A stretch of 64,000 nucleotides of DNA from an uncultured Acetatifactor sp. (GTDB lineage Bacteria; Bacillota; Clostridia; Lachnospirales; Lachnospiraceae), in the NCBI GenBank assembly GCA_910584865.1, contig CAJUCE010000009.1, forward strand, positions 81,914 to 145,913, in the 5' to 3' direction. This document shows, piece after piece, positions 8,293 through 17,584 of this stretch. Every line of letters starts with the position of its first letter. The stretch's first letter is position 1. The notes under the pieces are model-generated. The model saw only the letters and a list, made by a program, of their open reading frames with translations. It was not told where the DNA came from and made no database searches. A program made the position numbers and the translations under genes.

Positions 8293-10545
8293 TCAGCTGG
8301 CTTTCTGCCCCTCAATGGAGTCCAGCATGACCTGGGCCGCCGCACGGAGGATGTTGTTGGGGCCCTTGTATCCGCCATAGCGGTAGAACTTCAGGCTGGG
8401 AGGGCGCCTCTGTGCCACTTCCGCAATGGTCTGCCCTTTGCTCACGCCGGTGTCCACTACCACCTTTCCGGCCTCTTCCAGCGTCATCAGGCTTACGATC
8501 TCCTCCACGGACATGTCAGGCGTATAACGCGGGACAGGTTCCCCCTGTGCTGTTTCCCCATTTACGGGCAGGCTTCCCTCTGGGGATGCGGCTTCCATGG
8601 AAGCTGCCGCCTCATTTCCGGTGACGGTTCCAGCGATGCTGCCATTGCTTTCCCCTGCCTTGCCTTCAGATGTGCCTGCAGGAAGCGCCTGGCCATTCAG
8701 CAGCGCTATGGCTTCCAATACGCTTGACCGGGATTCGTCTTTCCCAGGGCTGCCAGCAGGGACGGGCAGGGCATCTGTCGCAGCGGCCGGCTCCGCATCT
8801 GCCTGCCCCCCTTTTCCCATAGGCGGGACGGGCAGGGTGTCCGTGGAACCGGATGCCGCATCTGCGGATGCCTGCACTGTCCCTTTATTCTCCGGAGATG
8901 CCGGAGGCACCGGGAGCTGGCTGGGCTGGCCCTGCTGTGCAGTTGTAGCAGCTTTCGTATTTCCAAAATACCTCTGTCCCTTAGCAGGACGGGCGGTGTC
9001 CACAGCTCCTGCAGATGAAGCAGCCTTTCCCTGCCCTGTATCAGGATTCGGCGCTGCAGCCTGTCCTCCTGATGCTGTGCTGCCTTTGGCGGCTTCTCCC
9101 GAGCGGGAGCCGCCAGCGGCCGCTTTCCTGGATGTTGCCGATACCGGAGCCGCCGGTGCTGCCAGCTGTGCCGTGTTCTCCTTACTGCCATGCTGCACCC
9201 CCTGGCCCTGCGGCATTGCGGGAGTTACCGGCTGTTTCTTCCCAGCAGGCTGTGCTCCCTGATCTTTCGGCACTACAGCCTGAACAGGCAGTCCGGTCCC
9301 ATCAGGCTGCGGCTCCTGCTTCTGTGGCATTGTAGGAGGTACTGGCAACTTACTGCCGATAGCCAGCATCCCCTGATCTCTCTGCATTACAGTCTGGGCA
9401 GACTGTCCACTCCCGGCAGGCGGTGTCTCCCTCTTCTGCGGCAGAACAGACGGAACACCCTGTCTGTCCCCACCCAGGTGTGTGCCCTGCCCCTGCGGAA
9501 CTACAGCCTGAATCGGCTTTCCGGTTCCGGCAACGGGTAATCCCGTTCCCTGCGCCACTGCGCCAGGCTGTGCTTTCTGCCCCTGCGGCATTGCTGCCTG
9601 GGCAGGCTGCCTTGCTCCTGCGGGCGGTGTCGGTGTCGTCTGCCCCTGCGGTATTGCGGCTGCCGGAACGGGCTGCCTTGCTCCTGCGGGCTGTCTTCCC
9701 TGGTTCTGGGGCATTGCGGCTGCCTGAACAGGCTGTCCGCTTCCGGCCAACTGTCTCCCCTGACTCTGGGGCATTGACGCTACCTGAACGGACTGCCTGG
9801 TTCCTATCGGCTGTCTCCCCTGGTTCTGGGGCATTGCGGCTGTGCGGACAGGCTGTCCGGTTCCGGCTGGTGCCGCCTGTCCCTGCGGCATTGCGGCTGT
9901 CTGCACAGGCTGTCTGGCTCCAAAGGGCTGTACCCCCTGCGCTGGTGCCTTTCTCGTTCCTCCATCGGCTGCTGTACCAGGGAACGGCCTTACCACATTT
10001 CCGGCATGGACAGTATTCCCGGCGGGAACCGCTGGCCCCGCAGTCCCGGCATTCCGGACAGGGTTCTTTTCTGTTGCCGCATCCCTGGCTCCGGGATGTA
10101 CGGGCTTTTCTCCATCTCCCGCCATCCGGCCGTCCGTACACACGTCAGCAAACTGCAGCCCGAACCCCGCATCTGTCAGGGCGGTATCCATGGCCTGGTT
10201 CTGCGCCACCTGGATATAGCAGCCTCCGGGTGCATCCTCCCTGGCACAGCCGGAAGCAAAACTGCTCACCGGGTCTGCATCGCTATAGTGCAGATAGACC
10301 CGTGCCTCAAACACCGCCATCTGCTCTGTAAGGGAAACCTTTTCCGTCTGGAGCCGCCCCTCGGGGTAAGCCAGACGGAACCACAGCTTCTTGTAGGCAA
10401 GATCCAGCTGCAGCCCCTCTTCCCCAGTTGTCGGGGAGACGGTATGGCCGAGCAGGCTGGACGGGTCGAATCCCTCCACCTTATTAAGCCCTGCCACCGC
10501 CGGTATTGCTCTGTACATGGTTGCCGAATCTCCGTTCTTATTCAT
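8293..10545 (-). CDS. long repeat-linker protein, unknown function
   Basis: A 750-residue protein with three zones. The N-terminal ~140 residues are folded-looking (AYKKLWFRLAYPEGR, VFEARVYLHYSD, CYIQVAQNQAMDTALTDAG). Residues about 190-480 are a degenerate tandem repeat built on GQPVQxAAMPQxQG with period near 25 residues, rich in Pro, Gln, Ala and Gly. The C-terminal ~75 residues (SVEEIVSLMTLEEAGKVVVD ... LKFYRYGGYKGPNNILRAA) are again compact. Two conserved ends on a flexible spacer suggests tethering of two activities (inference). AAAGGAG nine bases before ATG 10545 sets the start; an earlier ATG at 10620 overlaps the stop of the small upstream gene but lacks a good site. The family was not recognised. 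Confidence 0.65.
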   Translation of the reverse strand: MNKNGDSATMYRAIPAVAGLNKVEGFDPSSLLGHTVSPTTGEEGLQLDLAYKKLWFRLAYPEGRLQTEKVSLTEQMAVFEARVYLHYSDADPVSSFASGCAREDAPGGCYIQVAQNQAMDTALTDAGFGLQFADVCTDGRMAGDGEKPVHPGARDAATEKNPVRNAGTAGPAVPAGNTVHAGNVVRPFPGTAADGGTRKAPAQGVQPFGARQPVQTAAMPQGQAAPAGTGQPVRTAAMPQNQGRQPIGTRQSVQVASMPQSQGRQLAGSGQPVQAAAMPQNQGRQPAGARQPVPAAAIPQGQTTPTPPAGARQPAQAAMPQGQKAQPGAVAQGTGLPVAGTGKPIQAVVPQGQGTHLGGDRQGVPSVLPQKRETPPAGSGQSAQTVMQRDQGMLAIGSKLPVPPTMPQKQEPQPDGTGLPVQAVVPKDQGAQPAGKKQPVTPAMPQGQGVQHGSKENTAQLAAPAAPVSATSRKAAAGGSRSGEAAKGSTASGGQAAAPNPDTGQGKAASSAGAVDTARPAKGQRYFGNTKAATTAQQGQPSQLPVPPASPENKGTVQASADAASGSTDTLPVPPMGKGGQADAEPAAATDALPVPAGSPGKDESRSSVLEAIALLNGQALPAGTSEGKAGESNGSIAGTVTGNEAAASMEAASPEGSLPVNGETAQGEPVPRYTPDMSVEEIVSLMTLEEAGKVVVDTGVSKGQTIAEVAQRRPPSLKFYRYGGYKGPNNILRAAAQVMLDSIEGQKAS

Positions 10546-10612
10546 TCCTTCAATCTCCTTTCCTTCTGCCACAATACATTTATGGCGGATACCCCTTACA
10601 GCCGGTAAGGGA

Positions 10613-10732
10613 TTATCCATCCTGTTTCTTTTTCATCATGAATTCAAGATAGGCTTGTGGCGCATCCGCCTGCTGTTCTCTGCCCGGCATTGCGGCAACG
10701 CCCACCTGCACAGTCCATTGTTTGATAAACAT
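10613..10732 (-). CDS. possible 39-residue protein
   Basis: A short frame starting MFIKQWTVQVGVAAMPGREQ and ending with a basic MMKKKQDG, preceded by AAGGACATAA before the ATG. It fills the gap between the recD2-like gene and the long repeat-linker protein, and its stop overlaps an ATG of the latter. No family recognised; the ribosome site and position are the only support. Confidence 0.35.
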   Translation of the reverse strand: MFIKQWTVQVGVAAMPGREQQADAPQAYLEFMMKKKQDG

Positions 10733-10779
10733 TTATGTCCTTACATATAGCATGGTACCATCCTTACTCACATTCCGCT

Positions 10780-13056
10780 TCAGCCTGCCGCCTTCATCTG
10801 CTCCTCCGGGAACACAGGCACCGGAAGCCCGGCGCTCCTGGCAAACGCCTTATAATAGAGGCGGATGCGTTCCCCCAGCAGGGTGTTGCGCTTACTGATC
10901 TCGTTGCGGTGGATGCCCATATGCAGCACCTGCTTCTGCCCCACCAGGACCACCCGCTTCTTTGCACGGGTGATTCCCGTGTACAGCAGGTTCCGGTAGA
11001 GCATCACATAATGGGCTTTCAGCAGGGGCATCAGTACGATATCGTACTCGCTCCCCATGGCTTTATGGATGGTGGTGGCATAGGCAAGGCTTAAGTTGGC
11101 AAGATCCTCCACGTCGTACTCCATCTGCCGGTTCTCCCCAAAGTCAAGGCCGATCCGCTTCCCTTTCTCCGTATCCTTGATGTAGCGGATGAATCCCAGA
11201 TCCCCGTTGGATACCTTTTCCGTGTTCTTTGTCTGCATGACCCGGTCGCCAACCCGGAAAGCCTTCGTCCCCAGCTGCACCTCGTCCTCCGTGGAACGGA
11301 AAGGGTTCACCGCCTCTCGTATGGCGGCGTTGAGGCTGTCCGCGGACACCGCCCCGTCCGTCCGGAAAGGGGAGAGTATCTGCACATGCTCGATGCCGTT
11401 CTCCCGGATCTCGCTGCAGTACCTTTCCATGATGGCCGCTGCCGCCGCCTCCTGGCTCTCACAGGGCAGGAACTGGAAGTCCTCCCCATAGTAGAGCTTT
11501 GTGTCCCCCTCGTTGATGAACCTGGCATTGTGGGCGATGAGGCTGTCCTCTGCCTGGCGGAAGATGATGTCCAGCACCGTCACCGGCACAAGCCCGCACT
11601 GTATCAGCTCCCTGAACACGTTCCCCGCCCCCACGCTGGGCAGCTGGTCAGGGTCTCCCACCAGCACCACCTTTGCATCCTCCTTCAAAGAGGTGAAGAA
11701 CCTGCTGGCAAGCCACATGTCCACCATGGAGAACTCGTCCACTATGACCAGGTCTGCGTCCAGTGCAGCGGCATCCTTCTGCAGCCTTCCCCCGTCTTCC
11801 TCTCCCACAAGCCTGAGGCCGCTGTGGAGGGTGCAGGCTTCCAGAAAGCCCGTGCTCTCCGCCATGCGGCGGCTGGCACGCCCGGTGGGCGCCATCAGGG
11901 ATATCTTCTTTTTGGGGAACAGCTTCCGGTAAGCCGCAAGGATTACTTTCAGCACCGTGGTCTTGCCCGTTCCGGGGGAGCCGGTGATGATAGATAAGTT
12001 GTACTGGAAAGCCGTCCGCACTGCCGCCTCCTGCTTTGCCGCAGTCTGCAGCCCCAGCTCCTTTTTTACCGATGCAAGCACGGCATCCAGGCTCCCCTCC
12101 ATGGGGAGGTTCCCTGCCAGACGCTTTGCAATCTCACGGGCAGTGTCATTCTCCTGGGTGAATGCCGCAGGGGTGTAGATGCACCCTTTTGCGGAGACTG
12201 CCTTGCCGCCCAGTATCATTTCCTCCAGCGCTTTGTCCACCTCACTTTCCCGGACGCGCATCGCAGGCAGAGGGGCCATCTCATTCAGGAGCCGCAAAGC
12301 CTCCTTGTACAGTTCCTCTTTTTCAAGATAGAGGTGGCCGCCGTTCCCTTTCGCCTCCGTCAGCGCACAGTGGAGGGCGCCCGTTATGCGCATGGGGTCG
12401 TGGGGCCTGCTTTCCGTCTTCTGCACGATGGCATCCACCCGCCGGAACCCGAACCCCGGCATCCGGCAGAGCTCAAAGGGGCTCTTCCGCAGGATGTCCA
12501 GGCAGGCAGGGCCGAAGTGCTCATAAATCTTCTGCGCTGTTTTTGGCGTCAGCTTAAAAGGGGCCAGGAGCGCCATGATGTCCCGGAGCATCCTGCTCTC
12601 CTGATAGGATGCTTTGATGTCCTGGAGTCTGTTCTCTGTGATGCCCCGGATCTCCAGCAGCCGCTCCGGAGCCTTTTCCAGAATGTCCAGGGTGCCCACG
12701 CCGAACCGGGCCACAATCTGGGCGGCGGTCTTCTCCCCGATGCCCTTTATCAGCCCGGAGCCCAGGTAGGCAAGCACCCCTTCCTCTGTCTTCTGCACGA
12801 TCTCACGGCACTGCTCCACCTGAAGCTGCAGGCCGTACCTGCTGTCCACCCATTCCCCTTCCAGCTCCAGCTCCACTGCGTCCGTCATGGGGATGTTGTA
12901 GCCCACGGCGGTGAAGCGGATCAGGTGGTCCCGGTAGCGCCTCCTGTCCCTGGCCTGTGCCGGGACGGATGTGTCGGATGTCTTGACCGACACGATGCAG
13001 TACCTGTTCGCCGGGTTGGAAAAGATGGTGCTCTCATATTTCCCTATATAGCCCAT
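10780..13056 (-). CDS. RecD2-type ATP-dependent DNA helicase
   Basis: A 758-residue superfamily 1B helicase. The N-terminal part has the helix-hairpin-helix repeats of RecD2 (GIGEKTAAQIVARFG, GITENRLQDI, GFGFRRVDAIV). The helicase core shows Walker A SPGTGKTTV near residue 360, MAPTGRASRRMAE, Walker B VIVDEFSMVD, GDPDQLPSVGAG, and the C-terminal UvrD-like motif ATTIHKAMGSEYDIV followed by YTGITRAKK. AAGGAGGT sits before the ATG at 13056. RecD2 enzymes act outside RecBCD in single-strand unwinding and repair. Here the gene sits with a YqaJ exonuclease and a primase, a recombination/replication set carried by the element. Confidence 0.9.
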   Translation of the reverse strand: MGYIGKYESTIFSNPANRYCIVSVKTSDTSVPAQARDRRRYRDHLIRFTAVGYNIPMTDAVELELEGEWVDSRYGLQLQVEQCREIVQKTEEGVLAYLGSGLIKGIGEKTAAQIVARFGVGTLDILEKAPERLLEIRGITENRLQDIKASYQESRMLRDIMALLAPFKLTPKTAQKIYEHFGPACLDILRKSPFELCRMPGFGFRRVDAIVQKTESRPHDPMRITGALHCALTEAKGNGGHLYLEKEELYKEALRLLNEMAPLPAMRVRESEVDKALEEMILGGKAVSAKGCIYTPAAFTQENDTAREIAKRLAGNLPMEGSLDAVLASVKKELGLQTAAKQEAAVRTAFQYNLSIITGSPGTGKTTVLKVILAAYRKLFPKKKISLMAPTGRASRRMAESTGFLEACTLHSGLRLVGEEDGGRLQKDAAALDADLVIVDEFSMVDMWLASRFFTSLKEDAKVVLVGDPDQLPSVGAGNVFRELIQCGLVPVTVLDIIFRQAEDSLIAHNARFINEGDTKLYYGEDFQFLPCESQEAAAAAIMERYCSEIRENGIEHVQILSPFRTDGAVSADSLNAAIREAVNPFRSTEDEVQLGTKAFRVGDRVMQTKNTEKVSNGDLGFIRYIKDTEKGKRIGLDFGENRQMEYDVEDLANLSLAYATTIHKAMGSEYDIVLMPLLKAHYVMLYRNLLYTGITRAKKRVVLVGQKQVLHMGIHRNEISKRNTLLGERIRLYYKAFARSAGLPVPVFPEEQMKAAG

Positions 13057-13081
13057 TTTCTTACCTCCTTGTGTCATTGGG

Positions 13082-13246
13082 TCAGCGTGTCCCGCTGATC
13101 ATTATGATGGTTCCTGCCAGCAGGGCACCAATCAGAGGGGCGAATACCACGATCCACCCCCATCCGGCTATCCCCGCCAGCTTCAATGCCGCCAGCAGCA
13201 GGGAAGCTGCCCCTGCGGCACATATGCCTTTTCTGATTTCACGCAT
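13082..13246 (-). CDS. small two-helix membrane protein
   Basis: A 54-residue protein with a short basic start (MREIRKG) and two hydrophobic helices joined by a Gly-Trp-Gly turn (AGIAGWGWIVVFAPLIGALL). AGGAGA precedes the ATG at 13246; an 84-residue reading has no site. It lies between the exonuclease and RecD2 genes in the same direction. Function unknown. Confidence 0.55.
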   Translation of the reverse strand: MREIRKGICAAGAASLLLAALKLAGIAGWGWIVVFAPLIGALLAGTIIMISGTR

Positions 13247-13351
13247 TTCTGTCTCCTGTCTTTCCGTTTTATTGGCCTTTTTGCCGCCCTGGACTTTCCA
13301 TGGCTCCTCCCGGCGCCTGTTCTGCGCCGTCCCCATCCTCGTGTTCCTGCT

Positions 13352-14431
13352 TCATGCGGCCTCGCCTCCGGCTTCCACAATGTCGCTGGCTTTCACATAG
13401 AACCTCCGGGATTCCGATACGGTGACGAACTGCCCGTAGATCTCCGGGTGCAGGAGCTTCAGCCTCATCAGGCTATCCTTGTCAACCATGGGCTTACGGA
13501 CGGGGTTATAGGTCACGGTATAACGCTTCCCGTCCCTGTCGCAGACTGCAGTGCAGCCCCTCCCCATCTCCGCAGCCAGTATGGCCTGCAGCCTCTGGAG
13601 TTCATCCTTCAGCTTCTTTGTGAACTTCTCCGCATCCTTCTTTTCCTCCTGGAGCTGGACGTAGCGCATCAGATTGGATGCCATCTGCCCCTTCAGGGAG
13701 ACTGCGGGCAGCTTTGTGTCTGCCGGGCCGCAGTGCCGGCTGATGCTCTCCAGGATCACGTCCCCGTCCTCCAGGTAGGGCGGCGGCACTTTTTTCTGCA
13801 CATGCCCCTCCCAGAACTGCCGCTCCAGGAATATCATCTCCTCCTCATAGACGGCATCCCTGCGGATCTCCCGGATGACGGCCTCATCCTCCGTGTTGCC
13901 GTAGAGGCAGCAGAAGAATACCCGGTCAATGTCCGTCACTGCCATGTAGTGACGTCCCTGGGCCTCGTAGTAGGGCGGAACAATTTCTTTTCCATCCCTC
14001 CACCAGTGGTCTTTTGCGTTGTAGTTGGTTGTCTTGATCTCCAGGATGGCCCTCGTGCCGTCCGGCATGGTGATGAAGCTGTCCACGTCAGCCAGCATGA
14101 AGCGGTGGACGGGGTGCTGGAACATCTTTTTGACCTGGTAGACCTCAAAGCCGGTCTTGCGCCGGAAGATTTCCGCCACCAGGCCTTCCAGCAGGTTCCC
14201 CATCTCCATGGCCACCCAGTTTCCCTCGTATCCTTCCACTTCCGCTATGCCCAGCTTGTCATAGTAGACGTCCCTTGCCGTGCGGAAAGGGGAGATGCCC
14301 ATGAGGGCCGCCACATCGCTGCCGCCGATCCCTAAACGGCGGTATTCCAGCCACTGCTCCCGGGACAGGCTTTCCGTTTCTGTCAGCACAAGGGGGCTGT
14401 ACCTTTTCCTCTCCTGTGTGGTCTCTGCCAT
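13352..14431 (-). CDS. YqaJ-like viral recombinase family exonuclease
   Basis: A 359-residue protein of the YqaJ (lambda-exonuclease-like, PD-(D/E)XK) family. Visible motifs are RRLGIGGSDVAALMG near the start, the catalytic pair ADVDSFITMPDG...ILEIKTT, and YYEAQGRHYMAVTDIDR. These nucleases digest one strand of double-stranded ends to feed single-strand annealing recombination. GGAAGGAGG precedes the ATG. Only 3 bases separate the stop of the small Arg-rich frame upstream from this start, so the pair is probably coupled. Confidence 0.85.
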   Translation of the reverse strand: MAETTQERKRYSPLVLTETESLSREQWLEYRRLGIGGSDVAALMGISPFRTARDVYYDKLGIAEVEGYEGNWVAMEMGNLLEGLVAEIFRRKTGFEVYQVKKMFQHPVHRFMLADVDSFITMPDGTRAILEIKTTNYNAKDHWWRDGKEIVPPYYEAQGRHYMAVTDIDRVFFCCLYGNTEDEAVIREIRRDAVYEEEMIFLERQFWEGHVQKKVPPPYLEDGDVILESISRHCGPADTKLPAVSLKGQMASNLMRYVQLQEEKKDAEKFTKKLKDELQRLQAILAAEMGRGCTAVCDRDGKRYTVTYNPVRKPMVDKDSLMRLKLLHPEIYGQFVTVSESRRFYVKASDIVEAGGEAA

Positions 14432-14434
14432 AGG

Positions 14435-14644
14435 TCAGTACCTCCTTCCGGCCCTGCGGGGGAGGGAGGCGGTGCCTACTGCGGCATAGTGGCTGCGGTG
14501 CCTCAGATCGGCTTCCATGCCCGCTTTCCTGCAGACAGCTTCCCTGGCAGGGAACCTTGCTGCTGCCCTTTCCGGGGACAGCAAAGCCCTTGTCTGCCGG
14601 CTCCTGCTGGTACTCCTGTTCGTGTTCCTGCTGTTTCTGCTCAT
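14435..14644 (-). CDS. possible 69-residue Arg/Ser-rich protein
   Basis: A frame starting MSRNSRNTNRSTSRSRQTR, very rich in Arg, Ser and Ala, with a GGAAGG-like site nine bases before the ATG. Its stop lies inside the ribosome site region of the YqaJ gene, which favours a real, coupled leader gene. Composition alone is unconvincing and no family is recognised; it could instead be untranslated leader. Confidence 0.35.
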   Translation of the reverse strand: MSRNSRNTNRSTSRSRQTRALLSPERAAARFPAREAVCRKAGMEADLRHRSHYAAVGTASLPRRAGRRY

Positions 14645-14980
14645 TCTTTCTGCCTTCCTTTCTTTTTTATTCCTCAAAGCCACTGTGGGCGTTTGGGCGG
14701 TTTCTTTGTGTCCGCTACGTATGCCGCAGGGAATCACGGTTGCTTCTGCCTCCGGGCATGCCTGCATGGCTGTCCGGATTGCCGCACGCAAAAAAGGGCA
14801 GGGACAGAACCGGACGAAAAGCCTGTTGTCCACGGCTTCCCGTGGACCCGGTCCATTCCTGCCATATGCGGCATCCCTGCCGTTTTGTGATAGCTTCTGG
14901 TTTATGCACGGACTCCGTACCGAATAAGAAAGCCAGCAGCCCGCCGCCCAAAGGGCAGAGTGGTACTACTGGCACATGGA

Positions 14981-15109
14981 TACAAACTTGACAGCGTGTG
15001 CAATGCGGATGTATGTCCGCTCTCCGGGTGGATTATCCGGAATCCCATGTGGGATACGCACAAAAATCAATTACAAGGACAGTTTAGCACAATATATTGA
15101 GTCTGTCAA
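14981..15109 (-). promoter_or_regulatory. promoter-leader module, copy 1
   Basis: On the minus strand a promoter with -35 TTGACA (15104-15109), a 17-bp spacer and -10 TAAACT (15081-15086) reads toward the recombination genes. The spacer holds GCACAATATAT, and a related ACACAATATAT lies just upstream (15115-15126), as expected for repressor sites. The leader begins with ATTGATTTTTGTGCGTAT, then three small hairpins (for example GCGGA-CATACA-TCCGC), then GCATTGCACACGCTGT. Both conserved boxes recur at 20165-20283. The rest of the gap up to the Arg-rich frame (14645-14980) shows no further gene. Confidence 0.6.
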
Positions 15110-15178
15110 TGTTTAAACACAATATATAGTGCTTTATGTTTTGGTGTGCTAATATCTAATAGCATCTAAAACTACATG

Positions 15179-16399
15179 TCACGCCCTTTCTGCCTCCTTT
15201 CCCTCCAGATCCGACAGGCTGATCTGGACGGGCTGCTCCCTCTCCTCTTTCTCCCTCTCCTGCCGCTTTTGCTCCAGCTGGGCAATCCGCTCCTTTCCCA
15301 GCCACCTGTCCGCATGGCGCTTGTCCAGGCTGAATTCTTTCAGGCTCCCATACCCATCTTTCAGGAGCTTCTTCTCCAGGCGCTTTATTGCCGCCTCCTG
15401 TGTCTTTTCCCTTCTTTCCTTTTTTGCGTTTTCCTCCAACTTCTCCATGTCGGATGCATGCACCACCTGGATGCCGCTGCGGATGTCCTCCAGGTCCTGC
15501 ACCAGGTCACGGGACTCCCTGCGCTCTGCCCGGATGTCCAGCACCTCGACTGAAAATTCCTTTCCATAGTATTCGGCATTGGACAGCTGGCGGGAATACT
15601 CCAGCCTGACATCCCGCCCTATCCTTTCCTGGCACAGCTTCACGCAGACCCTGCAGATGTCCATGCTCACCGGATGGGAGAACAGCTTCCGCCCACGGAT
15701 GATGCTGGTGTCCACCTGTCCCTCGAACAGCGTCCCGTCCAGGTCGCTCCGCTGGCACCTTATCTTCAGGTCATAGAAGACATTTCCTTTCTTCTCGTCC
15801 AACTCATGCCCTAGGATTGGACACAGGCCGCCGCATCGCCTCTCGCCGCATCGGTATGGGTCATAATGCATCTGCCATTCCTGGGTGTCCCTGTCGAAAA
15901 TCATATGTTCCCTGCAGACACGGCCGCCCCTCTGCCGGCTAAATTCCATCCCTTTCTCCTGGATTTCCTCTTCATGGAGCTTCTGCAGCTCCTCCACGCT
16001 CCCCTCATAGCGGTACTCCTCTGCTGTCATGTGCACCTCGCACCAGAAACGGGTTGACGGGTTCCTCTGGAGATACCTGTGCCGGAAACTGCAGTCGGGC
16101 TTCTCATAAGGGCAGCAGACTGTAGCCCTGTCATTTTCAAATGTCCAGCTGATGTCCCTGCAGCTTAGGCCGCTCTGGCACTGCCGCCCCTTGCACAGCA
16201 GCCCGCAGCATGTCCTGAATGTCTGTTCACGGATCCACTTCCGCTCAAAGGTGAATCCGCCATGGTAATTGTCCATACTCTTCCCACCCCCATAGTTGTC
16301 TTTCAGCACGGTGTAATGCGGATGGTCCTCCACCGTGTAGCCTGCAGCCAGGAGCCCCCGGGTCAGCAGGTTCTGTTTGAATTTTTGTTTTTCTTCCAT
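15179..16399 (-). CDS. Cys-rich 406-residue protein, paralogue A
   Basis: Unrecognised protein, 406 residues, closely similar end to end to the protein at 18436-19656. The N-terminal half carries many Cys and His (CCGLLCKGRQC, VCCPYEKPDC, FWCEVHMTAEEYRYEG, VCREHMIFDRDTQEW, RCGERRCGGLCPILGHE) spaced like several metal-binding knuckles. The middle is beta-rich, with QRSDLDGTLFEGQVD, then SMDICRVCVKLC. The C-terminal ~130 residues are charged helices that look coiled-coil, ending in a Gln/Glu-rich tail. No membrane segment or catalytic signature was seen. Metal binding is inferred from Cys conservation between the two copies. Confidence 0.7.
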   Translation of the reverse strand: MEEKQKFKQNLLTRGLLAAGYTVEDHPHYTVLKDNYGGGKSMDNYHGGFTFERKWIREQTFRTCCGLLCKGRQCQSGLSCRDISWTFENDRATVCCPYEKPDCSFRHRYLQRNPSTRFWCEVHMTAEEYRYEGSVEELQKLHEEEIQEKGMEFSRQRGGRVCREHMIFDRDTQEWQMHYDPYRCGERRCGGLCPILGHELDEKKGNVFYDLKIRCQRSDLDGTLFEGQVDTSIIRGRKLFSHPVSMDICRVCVKLCQERIGRDVRLEYSRQLSNAEYYGKEFSVEVLDIRAERRESRDLVQDLEDIRSGIQVVHASDMEKLEENAKKERREKTQEAAIKRLEKKLLKDGYGSLKEFSLDKRHADRWLGKERIAQLEQKRQEREKEEREQPVQISLSDLEGKEAERA

Positions 16400-16509
16400 G
16401 CCGCTCTCCTTCCCGTTGATTTACAGCTGTGTGCTGTCCGGATCCAGCGGAACGCCAAAAATGGTAATGGCAGCAGGCGCCCATGGCTGTGGAAATGCCT
16501 GCCCGGACA

Positions 16510-16553
16510 GGAAGCCAGCCAGAATGCCTTTCTCCGGCATCTGGCTGGCTTCC
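16510..16553. terminator. long inverted repeat, possible terminator
   Basis: Near-perfect stem: GGAAGCCAGCCAG plus ATGCC pairs with GGCAT plus CTGGCTGGCTTCC, 18 pairs with one bulged A. A run of six T follows on the plus strand at about 16564, with the last C-rich bases between. Both flanking genes are on the minus strand, so its polarity as a terminator is uncertain. Nothing else is seen in 16400-16699. Confidence 0.45.
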
Positions 16554-16699
16554 CTTTGCTCCCTTTTTTGCTCATAAAATCTGCACCCCAAAATGCACGC
16601 TTATCTGATAGGCGGCTGGAGCTTTTTCCTGTCCCCCTCGGAAACATCCAATACATCCATGGAATTCTCAGCAGACCATCCTGCCTTTTCCATAAGGTT

Positions 16700-17584
16700 T
16701 TAGACGTTCTTCATCAAAGTGGAAATCCTGTTTTCCTCTGCTGCAACGCGTTCCTTCCCCCTCGCTTTCTCCGCTGCCCTCCGTTTCATTTCCTCCAGAG
16801 CCAAACATACATTAATCGCCTCCTTGTCTTTTTCCATATCCAGATTTACACCTGCGTATGCGTTCAGTACGTCTGCCTCTGCCCGCCCCAGGTGCCGGAA
16901 CCCTTCGTCTGCCTCCACGGCTTTCCAAAGCCTGTCGGTATCCTGTGAATACTTGATGAATGACAGCACCTCTTTCAGGGATGTATGGAATTTTTCAAAG
17001 TCGCTGTCCTTTATGGATGCCGGGGCAACCAGGTTGACTTTATAATCCGGCACCAGCGCAAGGATCCTGGCATCCTGCTCCCCGAACACCTCATGGAGGG
17101 ACATCGGCCCGTCCCATTCCCTAGCAGAAAGATACACCACCAGTGTCACTACAGGCAGTATCCTGCCCTGCTTCATGAAACCCGATAGGTACCCATCCCC
17201 ATCGGCTCCCCTGCAATCATCGGAACACCTGTAGGAAACCGCAGCACCGGACACCTGTTCTGCATACTGGAAAGCATCGTATACCATATTCTCTGCCAGC
17301 ATCACATCATAGATATCCGGCTGTGCCTCTACTGCCAAGAGCAGATACGCCGCGCGCCCGTCCGTCATGGCAATCAGCGACTCCATCACGCCGCCTGTCC
17401 CCTGCGCCAGCTGGCCGTCCCCGTCCTGTCCTCCATAGAGGGCTTCCGCCTCACAGATATCCAGCTCCTCCAGGCTGTGCGGGCCTATAACCTGTCTGCC
17501 GCCATGTATATAATAGTTGAGCAGGTCGGCAAAGATATGTTTCTGACCCATGTATTTTGTTATAACGTTTTCTTTTACACCCAA
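16700..17584 (-). CDS. Rpn-like PD-(D/E)XK nuclease family protein
   Basis: A 294-residue protein resembling the Rpn (recombination-promoting nuclease / putative transposase) family. The N-terminus has FADLLNYYIHGGRQVI, followed by YLLLAVEAQPDIYDVMLAENM, where the ExQ replaces the ExK of the fold, and LPVVTLVVYLSAREWDGP. The C-terminal third is helical and charged (LGRAEADVLNAYAGVNLDM...EEMKRRAAEKARGKE). Start is probably TTG at 17584, eight bases after AGGAGGAGA. Such proteins are multicopy in gut Clostridia. It stands alone between the two Cys-rich paralogues. Confidence 0.7.
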   Translation of the reverse strand: MGVKENVITKYMGQKHIFADLLNYYIHGGRQVIGPHSLEELDICEAEALYGGQDGDGQLAQGTGGVMESLIAMTDGRAAYLLLAVEAQPDIYDVMLAENMVYDAFQYAEQVSGAAVSYRCSDDCRGADGDGYLSGFMKQGRILPVVTLVVYLSAREWDGPMSLHEVFGEQDARILALVPDYKVNLVAPASIKDSDFEKFHTSLKEVLSFIKYSQDTDRLWKAVEADEGFRHLGRAEADVLNAYAGVNLDMEKDKEAINVCLALEEMKRRAAEKARGKERVAAEENRISTLMKNV

